Assembly (NCBI RefSeq): GCF_000212415.1
Contig: NC_015500.1
Coordinates: forward strand, 1,736,001-1,800,000
Direction of reading: 5' to 3'
From: Treponema brennaborense DSM 12168
GTDB taxonomy: Bacteria > Spirochaetota > Spirochaetia > Treponematales > Treponemataceae
DNA length: 64,000 nt
The notes under the pieces are model-generated. The model did not search any database. It saw only the letters and a list, made by a program, of their open reading frames with translations, and was not told the DNA's origin. Position numbers and translations under genes: made by a program. This document shows, in pieces, positions 42,992 through 52,115 of this stretch. Positions within the stretch are counted from its first letter, which is position 1. The number at the start of each line of letters is the position of its first letter.

Positions 42992-43462
42992 TTATGAGCC
43001 GGAGTGCGGCGCGAACTGTTTTACGATTTCAAGCGGAAACATCGTGCGTTCGGCAACCGATTCCGCCGGCATTCCCTGACTGAAAAAACGTGTGATAACC
43101 GTATGCATAGTTTCGGCAATTTCCGAGATATGCCCGTCGGGGTCGTATATGCGAAGGCCGCGCTGCCCCCACGGATACTCCCTGATTTCATGCACCCACT
43201 GCAGACCGGATACCGCTTTCAGCTCGGCATGAATTTTGTCCAAATCTTCCGTTTCAAAATAGATTTGAAAATTATGCGGACGCGCTTTTACAATGACAGC
43301 CGACGTACCGATAAGTTCGGCATATCCTTGCTGCAGAGAAAAACCCTCAAATGTTACATGAACTCCGATATCCATGACGACTTTCTGATGAAGTACGCTT
43401 TCATAAAAATGCTTTGATGCGGCTATATCGCTGATCGCTAAAAGACACCCTTGATATTTCAC
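42992..43462 (-). CDS. VOC-superfamily (glyoxalase/bleomycin-resistance-like) protein
   Basis: A 156-residue protein with one vicinal-oxygen-chelate module pair: CLLAISDIAASKHFYESVLH (first strand-helix), then FQIYFETEDLDKIHAELKAV and the C-terminal RGLRIYDPDGHISEIAE with the typical E metal ligand. The start is a GTG (43462) with GGAGG 8 nt before it; a nearby ATG is out of frame. The last 35 residues, after SEIAE, look like an extra helical domain (TRFFSQGMPAESVAERTMFP). It lies directly after the AraC-type gene on the same strand and is probably controlled by it. Substrate unknown. Confidence 0.85.
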   Translation of the reverse strand: MKYQGCLLAISDIAASKHFYESVLHQKVVMDIGVHVTFEGFSLQQGYAELIGTSAVIVKARPHNFQIYFETEDLDKIHAELKAVSGLQWVHEIREYPWGQRGLRIYDPDGHISEIAETMHTVITRFFSQGMPAESVAERTMFPLEIVKQFAPHSGS

Positions 43463-43474
43463 GTTTCATTCCTC

Positions 43475-44287
43475 CTATGAGGATACTGTATCGTATAGCT
43501 CCGCTCCGTCATAGTAAAAATCGGACATCGTTTTTACATATGTTTGAGGACTGACGCCGCTGATAGCCTTGAAATCCTTATCGAAGTGGGCTTGATCGAA
43601 ATAGCCGGCATTCTGTGACAACTGCGCAAAGAAACAAGGTGATTTTTGAATCTGCTGCAGTACATAATTAAAACGGGTTAAGCGTGCGTAATTTTTGACA
43701 GTTGTTCCGATCTGCGAAAGAAACAGGCGGTTCAGATGTCGTTCGCTACAATTTGATTGCCGGGCAATTTCAGTCACACGTACGCACCCGTGACTGCCGG
43801 AAATAACGTTTGAAGCCAGCAGCAAAGAGTCCGAAACGATACGTTTTTCCGCGCGTCCGTACAATATTTTCTCACAGGCATTCACTAACTCGGTTACGGT
43901 TTTTGATGTCATAAAAGCCTGATACAGAGAATTGCAAAGCCCGCTGTCGATATCCCTAAGGCAAAGACGTTTACCGGCAAACTCAGACTGATTTTGGCGT
44001 GTTATCTGATACAGACCGAAAGGCGAAAGCTGGATAAGCAGCAGAATACGGTAAGCGTTCGGTTCCGCACCTAACAGAACGGGAGACAAAGACGCACCCC
44101 AGAGTTCGGGGATTACGGCACTACCGTCGAACGCAAGCGACAGCGTTCCGCATGCGTTCGGCATGAGCGTGTATTGAGGCGCGAACGTATCCTCTGCCGG
44201 AAATATGACATTGTAATATGAAATACAATTTCTCAATCCTGCGCGAGAGGGCATTATATTGAACAGGCTGTCATGACTGATAATCAA
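43475..44287 (-). CDS. AraC-family transcriptional regulator
   Basis: A 270-residue protein. The C-terminal about 95 residues carry two AraC helix-turn-helix motifs: VTEIARQSNCSERHLNRLFL with SQIGTTVKNYARLTRFNYVL, and LSQNAGYFDQAHFDKDFKAI with SGVSPQTYVK. The N-terminal effector domain has no recognised cupin motif. The listed start is a TTG; an ATG 11 codons in (44254) is the alternative, and neither has a clear ribosome binding site. It precedes the VOC gene by 12 bp, so the pair probably forms a small regulator-effector operon. Confidence 0.87.
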   Translation of the reverse strand: MIISHDSLFNIMPSRAGLRNCISYYNVIFPAEDTFAPQYTLMPNACGTLSLAFDGSAVIPELWGASLSPVLLGAEPNAYRILLLIQLSPFGLYQITRQNQSEFAGKRLCLRDIDSGLCNSLYQAFMTSKTVTELVNACEKILYGRAEKRIVSDSLLLASNVISGSHGCVRVTEIARQSNCSERHLNRLFLSQIGTTVKNYARLTRFNYVLQQIQKSPCFFAQLSQNAGYFDQAHFDKDFKAISGVSPQTYVKTMSDFYYDGAELYDTVSS

Positions 44288-44305
44288 AACGTTACGCTTT
44301 GGCCG

Positions 44306-46600
44306 TTATCGCTGTTTGTTGAACAGATTTTTCAACGAATCCGCCGCCGCCTCGGCTGCCGAAGCCGCGGCGTCTTTTACGGCATCCTGCGCCGCCTGTT
44401 TTAATTTGTCCTCGCCTTCTTTCTTTTTCCGTTCCAATTCGGTTTTAAAATCGTCGAGTTTACCGGCCTGAGTTTCTATCCGGTTTTTCAGCTCGGTAAA
44501 AGAAGAAAACTGACCGGTAACACCGGAAAGCGCGGATTCAAGAGATTCTTTTACCTGAGCGGCAGCGGATTCTTTGAGCGCTCCCAATTCGTCGTTCATC
44601 AGCTTCTGCAATATCGCGGCACAGCGCCGGTCTATATCCGATGTTACGCCCAATGACAAACCGGCGGCGTCGGAATAGGACGCGCGAACGCCCGCTTCTA
44701 TCGATGAAAACTGGGCAAGCGCTTTCGCATACAAATTCGAAGCGAACGCCGGCTCGAACGCAGCCGCCGTAATCGAAACGGGATCGAGCAAAACGCCGCC
44801 GGTCAGCGCGAAACCGCCGTTTTCGGCACAGGCGAGCTCAGCGGAAAAAGAACCCGTTCCCGCAACGGTCGGAACGCCGGGAACAGCTTCCGCGTCGGGA
44901 ACGGAAACCGTTACCGGATATCCGGAACCGGTGTACGAAAGAGACAGCAGCGACCCGGTTCGTTCCGTACGAACGTCGAACGTTCCGTCCAGCGCGTCTT
45001 TCATCGCTCCGTGCACCGCCGACACCTTAAAAGTAACCGGTTTCCCCCATTTATCCATATCGCTGCACACGTCCGACACCGAAATATCGAGCGAAAAGCG
45101 CTCGCCGGAACCGGAACCGTGTATCTTCTTTATCAAAAAATCGGGCGTCGTATCCTTGCGGAAATCGACAGTCCGCCCTGAGTATCGGGCAACCGCAGAA
45201 TTCGACTTTTTGACTTTTTTTGCCGAATCGTCTTTCAGATACCCCGCGTATTCTTTCGCGTATGAAAGAACCTGCTGCACGACCGGATAATAGTTTCCCA
45301 CTAAGTCGGCACACACGGAGTTGAAAGTTTCCGTTAAAAAGTTCTGTCCGTCTTTGACGGTAAACGACGTGATTTTATTTATTTCTTTATTTACGAACGA
45401 ATAATCGGCCTGTACGGCTTTTTCAAGCTGAGCCGAATATTTTTTCACTTTTTCCGAATCGCGTTTGAGCATGTCGAGCGTCCGCTCAGTTTCTTTTTGC
45501 AGAGCCGTAACGCTGTTCACGGCGGCGGATATCCGCTCGATTGCCGTTTTGATTTTTTGGGGATCGGACTGGATGCTCTGCCAATCGAATTCAAGCACCG
45601 TCCGGCCGTCGGCAATAACTTCGTTCACCGAATCGGCCAGAATGTCCGGCGTTTCCGTCCAGGCAGGAACGATCTGTTCCATTTCGGCGGAAACGGTTCG
45701 GGCGAGTTCCGGAGATTTGAGCTGCGCGTAATAATTTTCAAGCAGCGATTCCGGATCGTATTGTGCGAATATATGCGCGATACTGTTTTCGGCAACGGCT
45801 TTTTTCTGCGCCGCGAACGTTTCCAGTTCCAGCTGAAACTGGCTTTTCGGTTTTTCGGGCGCGCTTTCTTTCCGCTTGGCGGGTTTCACCGGCAGCGTTC
45901 CGTCCGTTTTTCTCGGCGTACCGAGTCTGATGCCTGCAAGTTCCAAAACGTCGGCGGCGAACCGCTTTTTCAGCAACTGCACCAAATCGAAATCGAGCGT
46001 CAGCGCGTCGACTTCAAACAGATTCGTCATCGGCTCGTTTTTGTCGGCGACGGCGAGAGCTCGTACGGAAAACCGTGAATCGAGAATTCCCAAATGGACG
46101 GAACCGATATCGCATTTCGCCTGAAACACCGATTCAAGGCCGGCCCGGATGCCTTTTTTGATCATCGCATCTTTAAAAAGGAAAACGGTCAGAACCAGCG
46201 CGGCGATCACGCCGACGAAAGCCGCAAGCGGCACCCATTTGATCCGCGACTTCTGCTTTTTGATCTGCTTCGCAAGCAGTTTCAAACGGACGCAGTCTTT
46301 TTTGGAAAAAGTACGGTCGCACGGAATCTGAAAAAACGTTTTTTTCCCCGCGGAAACCGGCTCGAACAGCGATTCCACGAATTCACGGTCTTTGGCAATG
46401 AACAGCCGCTTCCGGATTTTTTTTGAAAAGGAACGCTCCGTATATTTTTTTCTGAACAATCCCGGTAATTTTTTTACCGGAACCGTTTTTTTATCCGCCG
46501 CAGAGCGGGATTCTTTACGGACGGCCGGTACGGCCGCTTCAGGCTGCCCGACGGATTTTTTTTTGCTCCGGCCGGGAGTCTTATCCGATTTTTTTTCCAT
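44306..46600 (-). CDS. TIGR03545-family membrane protein
   Basis: A 764-residue protein. A basic, lysine-rich N-terminal cytoplasmic stretch of about 135 residues precedes one membrane helix (WVPLAAFVGVIAALVLTVFL). The large periplasmic part begins with an AsmA-like block (KCDIGSVHLGILDSRFSVRA, LFEVDALTLDFDLVQLLKKR) and continues with extended helical coiled-coil regions and a beta-rich section. It ends with a helical KKKEGEDKLKQAAQDAVKD-type tail. The layout matches the uncharacterised family TIGR03545, which is found next to TIGR03546, as here. AsmA-like proteins move lipids between membranes; that role here is inference. Confidence 0.8.
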   Translation of the reverse strand: MEKKSDKTPGRSKKKSVGQPEAAVPAVRKESRSAADKKTVPVKKLPGLFRKKYTERSFSKKIRKRLFIAKDREFVESLFEPVSAGKKTFFQIPCDRTFSKKDCVRLKLLAKQIKKQKSRIKWVPLAAFVGVIAALVLTVFLFKDAMIKKGIRAGLESVFQAKCDIGSVHLGILDSRFSVRALAVADKNEPMTNLFEVDALTLDFDLVQLLKKRFAADVLELAGIRLGTPRKTDGTLPVKPAKRKESAPEKPKSQFQLELETFAAQKKAVAENSIAHIFAQYDPESLLENYYAQLKSPELARTVSAEMEQIVPAWTETPDILADSVNEVIADGRTVLEFDWQSIQSDPQKIKTAIERISAAVNSVTALQKETERTLDMLKRDSEKVKKYSAQLEKAVQADYSFVNKEINKITSFTVKDGQNFLTETFNSVCADLVGNYYPVVQQVLSYAKEYAGYLKDDSAKKVKKSNSAVARYSGRTVDFRKDTTPDFLIKKIHGSGSGERFSLDISVSDVCSDMDKWGKPVTFKVSAVHGAMKDALDGTFDVRTERTGSLLSLSYTGSGYPVTVSVPDAEAVPGVPTVAGTGSFSAELACAENGGFALTGGVLLDPVSITAAAFEPAFASNLYAKALAQFSSIEAGVRASYSDAAGLSLGVTSDIDRRCAAILQKLMNDELGALKESAAAQVKESLESALSGVTGQFSSFTELKNRIETQAGKLDDFKTELERKKKEGEDKLKQAAQDAVKDAAASAAEAAADSLKNLFNKQR

Positions 46601-46621
46601 ACCCTGTATCCCCCGAATTCC

Positions 46622-47149
46622 CTATTTACCCGATTCCGCGATTCCGGCGGAAACGGAAACGATTTTCCGCACCAACGGAAGTTTTTTGAACGCCACCCAG
46701 GCTTTTGACGAAACGATCTTCGGCGCGACGCACGTCCGCCATACCCGCACGATCAGCCGGGTCAGTGCGTACACCGGAACGTACAGCAGCAGTCCCGCCG
46801 CAAGACTGCCCATCACGACCGTATTGTTGAATTTGGTGAATGCGACGAACGGAATATCGAGCAGCGTCCGAAATGCGGGAATCAGCGGCTGCCACGACAG
46901 AATCCGGTATCCCACGGAATCCAGCAGCATATCGGCGGACGGAACGCACAGCGAAACGCCGAGAATGACCAGAAAATAAGCGCTTTTATTGATCCGCACG
47001 AACAGGAAAAAAACGAACAGCAAATACCACAGCGCGTTGTTTTTCGGCATAAGACCGAGCAGAACCCCGATCGCCGCCGCGTGGGCAATTTCTCCCGGAT
47101 GCGAATTGCTGTTCAAAGATGAAAAGAATTTAACGATAAATTTCAACAT
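46622..47149 (-). CDS. TIGR03546-family (DUF2062-like) membrane protein
   Basis: A 175-residue inner-membrane protein starting MLKFIVKFFSSLNSNSHPGE. DUF2062-type hallmarks include the N-terminal amphipathic block SHPGEIAHAAAIGVLLGLMP and about four hydrophobic segments (ALWYLLFVFFLFVRI, AYFLVILGVSLCVPS, TVVMGSLAAGLLLYVPVYAL). The ATG has AAGGA upstream with an 8-nt spacer. The TIGR03545 protein follows 21 bp later. Conservation of this pairing suggests the two work together at the envelope. Confidence 0.82.
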   Translation of the reverse strand: MLKFIVKFFSSLNSNSHPGEIAHAAAIGVLLGLMPKNNALWYLLFVFFLFVRINKSAYFLVILGVSLCVPSADMLLDSVGYRILSWQPLIPAFRTLLDIPFVAFTKFNNTVVMGSLAAGLLLYVPVYALTRLIVRVWRTCVAPKIVSSKAWVAFKKLPLVRKIVSVSAGIAESGK

Positions 47150-47200
47150 AGCCGTATTCCTTAAAAATGAAGCTGCGGAACGTCCGCCGCTTCATATGAT

Positions 47201-48667
47201 TTAACGTCCGGCAAGCGCGCGTTTATATACGTCCAGATATTTTTCCGCCGCAACGTCCCAGCCGAACTGCTGTTTCATGCCGCGCAGCCGCATCTGTTTG
47301 ATGTGCTCTTTTTTATTGTACCACGCGTACATCGCCCAGCCGACCGTATCGAAGACGCTCTGCGGCGTCAGTTCGTCGAACATAAAACCGGTGCCGTCTC
47401 CGGTCTGCTCGTTATAATTCTGCACCGTGTCGGCCAGCCCGCCCGTCCGATGGACGATCGGCAGCGTTCCGTACAGCAGCGAATACATCTGATTGAGGCC
47501 GCACGGTTCGTAACGCGACGGCATCAAAAAGAAATCGCTTCCGGCTTCAATCTGGTGGCTCAGCGATTCGTCGTATCCGACGTACGCTTTCAGATTGGGC
47601 AGCTTCGATTCGAGCGAACGCAATTCGTCTTCGCACCAGCGCTCGCCCGCTCCCAAAACGACCACTTGCAGTTTCATTTCCGAACAGATGCGGTACATGC
47701 TGCCGTACGTCGGCGCGAACAGTTCGGCGACACCTTTCTGATCAGCAAGCCGCGTTATGATCCCGATGAGCGGCACTTCGGGATCGACGGGCAACCCCAT
47801 GCGCTGCTGCAAAGCGGCTTTATTCACGTCCTTTTTGGTGATCGTTTTCGCCGTATACTTCGCCGCGATCAGCGGATCTTTCGCAGGATTCCAAACGTCG
47901 GTGTCCACGCCGTTCAGTATGCCCACCAAATCCGCGCTCCGGTACCGCAGCAGCGAATCCATTCGGAAACCGGCGGCAGGCGACTGGATCTCGTGCGCGT
48001 ACGTCGGCGATACGGTGGTCAGCATGTCGGCGGAAGTCAGACCCGCTTTCAAAAAATTCATCCGGTCCCAGTCTTCAAATCCCGCGGCGTAAAAACAGTT
48101 CCAGTCGAGTCCGGTTGCCGGATAGTTGTGTTTACCGTACACACCCTGATATCCCAAATTGTGAATCGTAAACACGCTGCCGGTCTTTTCAAAACCGTCG
48201 TGCCGTTCCGCGAATTTCAGCAGAACGGGAGCCAGCGCCGCGGACCAGTCGTGTGCGTGAACGACGTCCGGATACCAGTCCAGTTTACGGCACAGCTGAA
48301 ACGCACCGTGGCACAAAATGGAAAAACGGTACGGATTGTCGTGAAAATCGGATTCCGACGGCGTACCGTATACGCCGTCGCGTCCGAAACTCTGCTCGTG
48401 ATCGATAAAATAAACCGGAAGATTTTCCGTTCCCGGCATAACGGCCGAATACACGGCGGTCCAAGCTTCCGTATAACCGGCGGAAACGCCCATCGGTCCG
48501 GGCAGCTGCGTCAATTTGGAACGGTCGATTTTATAATACCGGGGCATGACGATTCTGACGTCGTGTCCCAGTTTGTGCAGAACGATCGCGAGAGCGGACA
48601 CCGCGTCGGCAAGGCCGCCGGTTTTTGCGAAAGGAACAGCTTCAGCCGAAACCATCAGAATTTTCAT
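47201..48667 (-). CDS. glgA: Glycogen synthase (ADP-glucose type)
   Basis: A 488-residue GT5 family glycosyltransferase that extends glycogen from ADP-glucose. The N-terminus MKILMVSAEAVPFAKTGGLA contains the KTGGL donor-binding motif, and VHAHDWSAALAPVLLKF and TIHNLGYQGVY are typical. The C-terminal domain has IGIITRLADQKGVAEL and the conserved LMPSRYEPCGLNQMYSLLYG with TGGLADTV. The ATG at 48667 has GGGAGA upstream; a frame 21 codons longer is not supported. No other glg gene adjoins it. Confidence 0.95.
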   Translation of the reverse strand: MKILMVSAEAVPFAKTGGLADAVSALAIVLHKLGHDVRIVMPRYYKIDRSKLTQLPGPMGVSAGYTEAWTAVYSAVMPGTENLPVYFIDHEQSFGRDGVYGTPSESDFHDNPYRFSILCHGAFQLCRKLDWYPDVVHAHDWSAALAPVLLKFAERHDGFEKTGSVFTIHNLGYQGVYGKHNYPATGLDWNCFYAAGFEDWDRMNFLKAGLTSADMLTTVSPTYAHEIQSPAAGFRMDSLLRYRSADLVGILNGVDTDVWNPAKDPLIAAKYTAKTITKKDVNKAALQQRMGLPVDPEVPLIGIITRLADQKGVAELFAPTYGSMYRICSEMKLQVVVLGAGERWCEDELRSLESKLPNLKAYVGYDESLSHQIEAGSDFFLMPSRYEPCGLNQMYSLLYGTLPIVHRTGGLADTVQNYNEQTGDGTGFMFDELTPQSVFDTVGWAMYAWYNKKEHIKQMRLRGMKQQFGWDVAAEKYLDVYKRALAGR

Positions 48668-48751
48668 ACGAAATCTCCCTGTCAAACTAAAATACTTCTG
48701 CGCTGCGTTCACGACAGGAATACAGCGCACACCGTATACGGCCGGCGGCGG

Positions 48752-49984
48752 CTAACGCTGCCACTCGGCGACGGCCTGCACCAGAGCGGCCCGTGAATTG
48801 CGGATGGTGGTTTCCGACGTGCAGTACGCCATGCGGAACCAACCCGGACAGCCGAACCCGGAACCCGGCGCACACAACACGCGGAAATTCTTCAAATGAC
48901 CGCAGAATTCCCCGTCGTCGCCCCGCCAGGTTTCGCAAGCGGCCTGCGCCATTTGGGCCTTTTTCGGCGGCACTTTGCAGAACAGGTAAAACGCGCCTTC
49001 CGGTTCGGCAAAATCGATTCCCGCAGCCTTCAGCACGGCCATCAGCTGATCGCGCCGCAAAGCGTAAGACGAATAATCGGCGGGAGCGTTCCAGGAACGC
49101 TGCACCACGCGCTGAAAAAAAGCCGGCGCGTTGACGAAACCGAGCGTCCGCGTTGCAAAAACGCACGCGGCAACGAATTCCCGCGCGTCGGGACACGCCG
49201 GATTCACCGCGATGTAGCCGACGCGCTCGCCCGGCAAACTCAAATTTTTCGCAAAAGAAGAAAGCACGACGGCTGCATCGTACGCGGGAAAAACGGGGGC
49301 GACAGTCCTGTTTCCGTATACGATCGCCCGATACGGTTCGTCGCACAAAAGATACGGTGTGCGGCCGCACGAACGGGCGTGTGCGTTCAGTACGGCGGAA
49401 AGCGCCGCTATATCGGCCGCGCTGTAAATCTTTCCGGAAGGATTATTCGGCGAATTGATCAACACCGCTGCCGTTTTTCCGTTCAGCGCGGCGGCGATCG
49501 CGCCGGTATCGAGTGAAAAATCGGGTTTCGTCGGCACGGGAACGAGCGTTCCGCCGTGGTTGCGCACGTAATGTCCGTATTCGGCAAAATACGGCGCGGG
49601 AACGATGACTTCGTCTCCGGGCGACAGGATCGCCTTCATAACGCAGTTGAGCGCACCGGCGGCTCCTACGGACATGAGCGTACATTCGGCCGGAACCGTC
49701 ACACCCTGTTCGCCGGATACTTTTTCCGCCATCGCGGCGCGCGTTTCGGGATAGCCCGCGTTCGGCATGTATCCGTGGCGGCCTTTGCATAAATCGGCTG
49801 CAACTTCGCGGATTGCCTCGATAACCTGCTCCGGTGGTTCCAAATCGGGATTTCCGATACTGAAATCATACACGTTGTCATCGCCGTACTGCTTTTTAAG
49901 CACCGCCCCTTCTTCAAACATTTTTCTTATTACGGACGCACCTTTACTGTTCATTATTTCTTTTATATACGGAGCTATCGGCAT
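48752..49984 (-). CDS. Class I/II pyridoxal-phosphate aminotransferase (aspartate-type)
   Basis: A 410-residue fold-type I aminotransferase. Cofactor and substrate motifs: VYDFSIGNPDLEPPEQVI, the phosphate-binding region SVGAAGALNCVMKAILSPGD, the substrate loop INSPNNPSGKIYS with the NPSG motif, DEPYRAIVYG, the Schiff-base lysine in SSFAKNLSLPGERVGY, and the C-terminal arginine region WFRMAYC. Spirochaete relatives are annotated as aspartate or broad-specificity aminotransferases; the substrate cannot be fixed here. GAGG stands about 7 nt before the ATG. Separated from glgA by 84 bp on the same strand. Confidence 0.92.
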   Translation of the reverse strand: MPIAPYIKEIMNSKGASVIRKMFEEGAVLKKQYGDDNVYDFSIGNPDLEPPEQVIEAIREVAADLCKGRHGYMPNAGYPETRAAMAEKVSGEQGVTVPAECTLMSVGAAGALNCVMKAILSPGDEVIVPAPYFAEYGHYVRNHGGTLVPVPTKPDFSLDTGAIAAALNGKTAAVLINSPNNPSGKIYSAADIAALSAVLNAHARSCGRTPYLLCDEPYRAIVYGNRTVAPVFPAYDAAVVLSSFAKNLSLPGERVGYIAVNPACPDAREFVAACVFATRTLGFVNAPAFFQRVVQRSWNAPADYSSYALRRDQLMAVLKAAGIDFAEPEGAFYLFCKVPPKKAQMAQAACETWRGDDGEFCGHLKNFRVLCAPGSGFGCPGWFRMAYCTSETTIRNSRAALVQAVAEWQR

Positions 49985-50271
49985 ATGTAAACCTCACTTT
50001 ATCGGTATCAGTATAGCACAAAATCCGAAAAAAGAAAGACGTTGCGCCCATAAAATACGGAAACCCGGACGTAAAACGGCGCGCGAAACACACCGCTTGA
50101 AAGGAGACATCGATTGTGTTATATTCTATTAAATAAAGCGAAAACGAAGTAACGATTCAACTGTAACTAACCGGCAACGGAAATATTCTATAAGTACGTT
50201 ATTACGGCAAAAAACGGTGAGGCAGCCGGTGGAAATCGAACGCCCGGAGATTGACTTTTTATGGAGGATTT

Positions 50272-50997
50272 ATGAAAAAACATACGGCGGCCGCGGCTGC
50301 AGTACTGTTCTGTCTCTTTCCGGCGGCGCTGAGCGCACAGCTGTTTAACGGAAATATGAGCCAAGCCGAACTGCAGCGTATCGCCAACGGTGAAATCGTC
50401 ATCAGAAATATCGGCAAGGCAAAAAACATCGGTCTGAATCCGGTAAACGACACCGCGAAACGCGCGATCGATACGATAAAAGAGCTTGATCCGTCTTATC
50501 TTGCCGAAGTCATCCAGATCCGTCCGTACCACGGCAACGAATCGATCTTCGACACGCTGAAGCCGCTGCTGACCGACGTGGAATCATACGTGGGAATTCC
50601 CTACTATTCCGAACGGCATCAAAGATATTACGATCTGTATTCGTCCGCAGTCGTCAAATCCGTAAGCGAAACGGAGAACAGAACTGCGATGAACGCCGCG
50701 CTTGAAATGGACCCGTTCGGAATCATCGACACGGCGATTACGATAGACACGGCGCCGGAATCCTTATATTACGTTACGACGAATCTGAACAAGCTGAAAG
50801 CGTTCGATAAATACACGTGTGCGAAAGAGGAAAAAATGAAATCCGTTATCGCCGTATTCCGGTTTGACGATTTTATCGTATTATACGGAATCGGCGGCGT
50901 GGACGCACCGAATATCTTTTTCCTGAAAGACCGGATAGACACGTCGTTTATAAACAGAATAAAAACGTTCTGCAATTATATTTTTTCCAACTTATAA
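50272..50997 (+). CDS. Secreted hypothetical protein (241 aa)
   Basis: A signal peptide MKKHTAAAAAVLFCLFPAAL-SAQ starts a 241-residue exported protein. The mature part has QAELQRIANGEIVIRNIGKA, YLAEVIQIRPYHGNESIFDT and a beta-rich C-terminal third; a recurring spirochaete family is likely but I do not recognise a function. GGAGG stands 7 nt before the ATG at 50272. The manC gene follows after 10 bp, so they may share a transcript. The preceding 287 bp (49985-50271) contains no gene that I can support. Confidence 0.8.
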   Translation: MKKHTAAAAAVLFCLFPAALSAQLFNGNMSQAELQRIANGEIVIRNIGKAKNIGLNPVNDTAKRAIDTIKELDPSYLAEVIQIRPYHGNESIFDTLKPLLTDVESYVGIPYYSERHQRYYDLYSSAVVKSVSETENRTAMNAALEMDPFGIIDTAITIDTAPESLYYVTTNLNKLKAFDKYTCAKEEKMKSVIAVFRFDDFIVLYGIGGVDAPNIFFLKDRIDTSFINRIKTFCNYIFSNL

Positions 50998-51007
50998 AGG
51001 AATGCAT

Positions 51008-52111
51008 ATGTTTACTGATGCGGTGATTCTTGCAGGCGGATTCGGTGAACGGCTGTGGCCGGCTTCCCAGCCGCATTGCCCGAAACAGTTTCTTTCGCTC
51101 GACGGAGGAATTTCGTTTTTACAGACTTCGCTATTGCGGGCGATAGCTTTACAGATTCCGGGAAAAATCATTCTCATTACCCGCAGGGATCTGCTTGAGC
51201 TCGCGGCGAATCACTGCCGGAACCTTGCCGAACACGCCGACGACGCGGTTCGCGAAAAAATCAAACGGGACGTGCTCGTCGTCGCGGAACCGAGTCCGAA
51301 ACACACGGCCGCGCCGGTTATGCTCGCGTGCCGGCTGCTTGAAAAAATCGCGCCGGAAACGGATCATTCGATCATCGTTTTAACCAGCGATCACGTCATA
51401 AGTCCGATCGACGCGTTCGTCGCCGATTCGCAGAAAGCGTACGACATCGCACGTAAAGGAAACTTCGTCTGTTACGCCATCCGTCCGACGGAACCCGCAA
51501 CCGGATTCGGTTATATAAAATCGGGCGAACCGCTCGCCGGCGACGGTTCTACATTTAAAATAGCCGCGTTCAAGGAAAAACCAGACGCACAGACGGCACA
51601 GCGATACCTCGACAGCGGCGAATATTGGTGGAACAGCGGAATGTTCGCGTTCACGTCCGCCTTTTTCAAAGCGGAAGCGAAACGTTTCGTGCCGGAAATG
51701 TACGAAGCGTTCAAGGCGCTGAAACACAGTCCGCTTCCGGTAACCGGATATTTCAACGGTATACCGTACGTCGAACGCTGGGACGGTATGAACGAAGCGT
51801 ATGAACGGACGCCGGCAATATCGCTCGACACGGCCATTGCCGAACGGACGGATCGCGCCTGCGCGGTAAAAGCGTCCTTTTCATGGGACGACGTAGGCAG
51901 CTGGGATGCGTTTGAAAAATTTTTTACGGAAAGCCCGTCCAAAACGGCCGTGATAAGCAGCAAAAACTGTTTCGTCTATTCGGATATTCCCGTAGCGCTC
52001 TGCGGAGTCGACGATCTGATCATCGTCATCAAAAACGGAAACGCACTGGTCATGAAAAAAGGCTCCAGCGCGCTTGTCCGGGAAGCCGCGCAGAAAATAA
52101 CGGCGGAATAA
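51008..52111 (+). CDS. manC: Mannose-1-phosphate guanylyltransferase
   Basis: A 367-residue nucleotidyltransferase that makes GDP-mannose. The nucleotide-binding signature is AVILAGGFGERLWPASQPHC with PKQFLSL; downstream lie EPSPKHTAAPVMLACRL, VLTSDHVISP, GFGYIKSG, FKEKPDAQTAQRYL, YWWNSGMFAF and SFSWDDVGSWDAFEKFF, all typical. The C-terminal isomerase (cupin) domain of bifunctional ManC is absent. ATG 51008 gives correct spacing from AAGGA; the ATG two codons earlier is too close to that site. neuB follows after 4 bp, so this is a sugar-nucleotide operon. Confidence 0.94.
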   Translation: MFTDAVILAGGFGERLWPASQPHCPKQFLSLDGGISFLQTSLLRAIALQIPGKIILITRRDLLELAANHCRNLAEHADDAVREKIKRDVLVVAEPSPKHTAAPVMLACRLLEKIAPETDHSIIVLTSDHVISPIDAFVADSQKAYDIARKGNFVCYAIRPTEPATGFGYIKSGEPLAGDGSTFKIAAFKEKPDAQTAQRYLDSGEYWWNSGMFAFTSAFFKAEAKRFVPEMYEAFKALKHSPLPVTGYFNGIPYVERWDGMNEAYERTPAISLDTAIAERTDRACAVKASFSWDDVGSWDAFEKFFTESPSKTAVISSKNCFVYSDIPVALCGVDDLIIVIKNGNALVMKKGSSALVREAAQKITAE

Positions 52112-52115
52112 CGGT

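Noticed and set aside
47303-48796. Plus-strand frame of 497 codons opposite glgA
   Set aside because: glgA is unambiguous on the minus strand. The antisense product is H/R/Q-rich with no motif.
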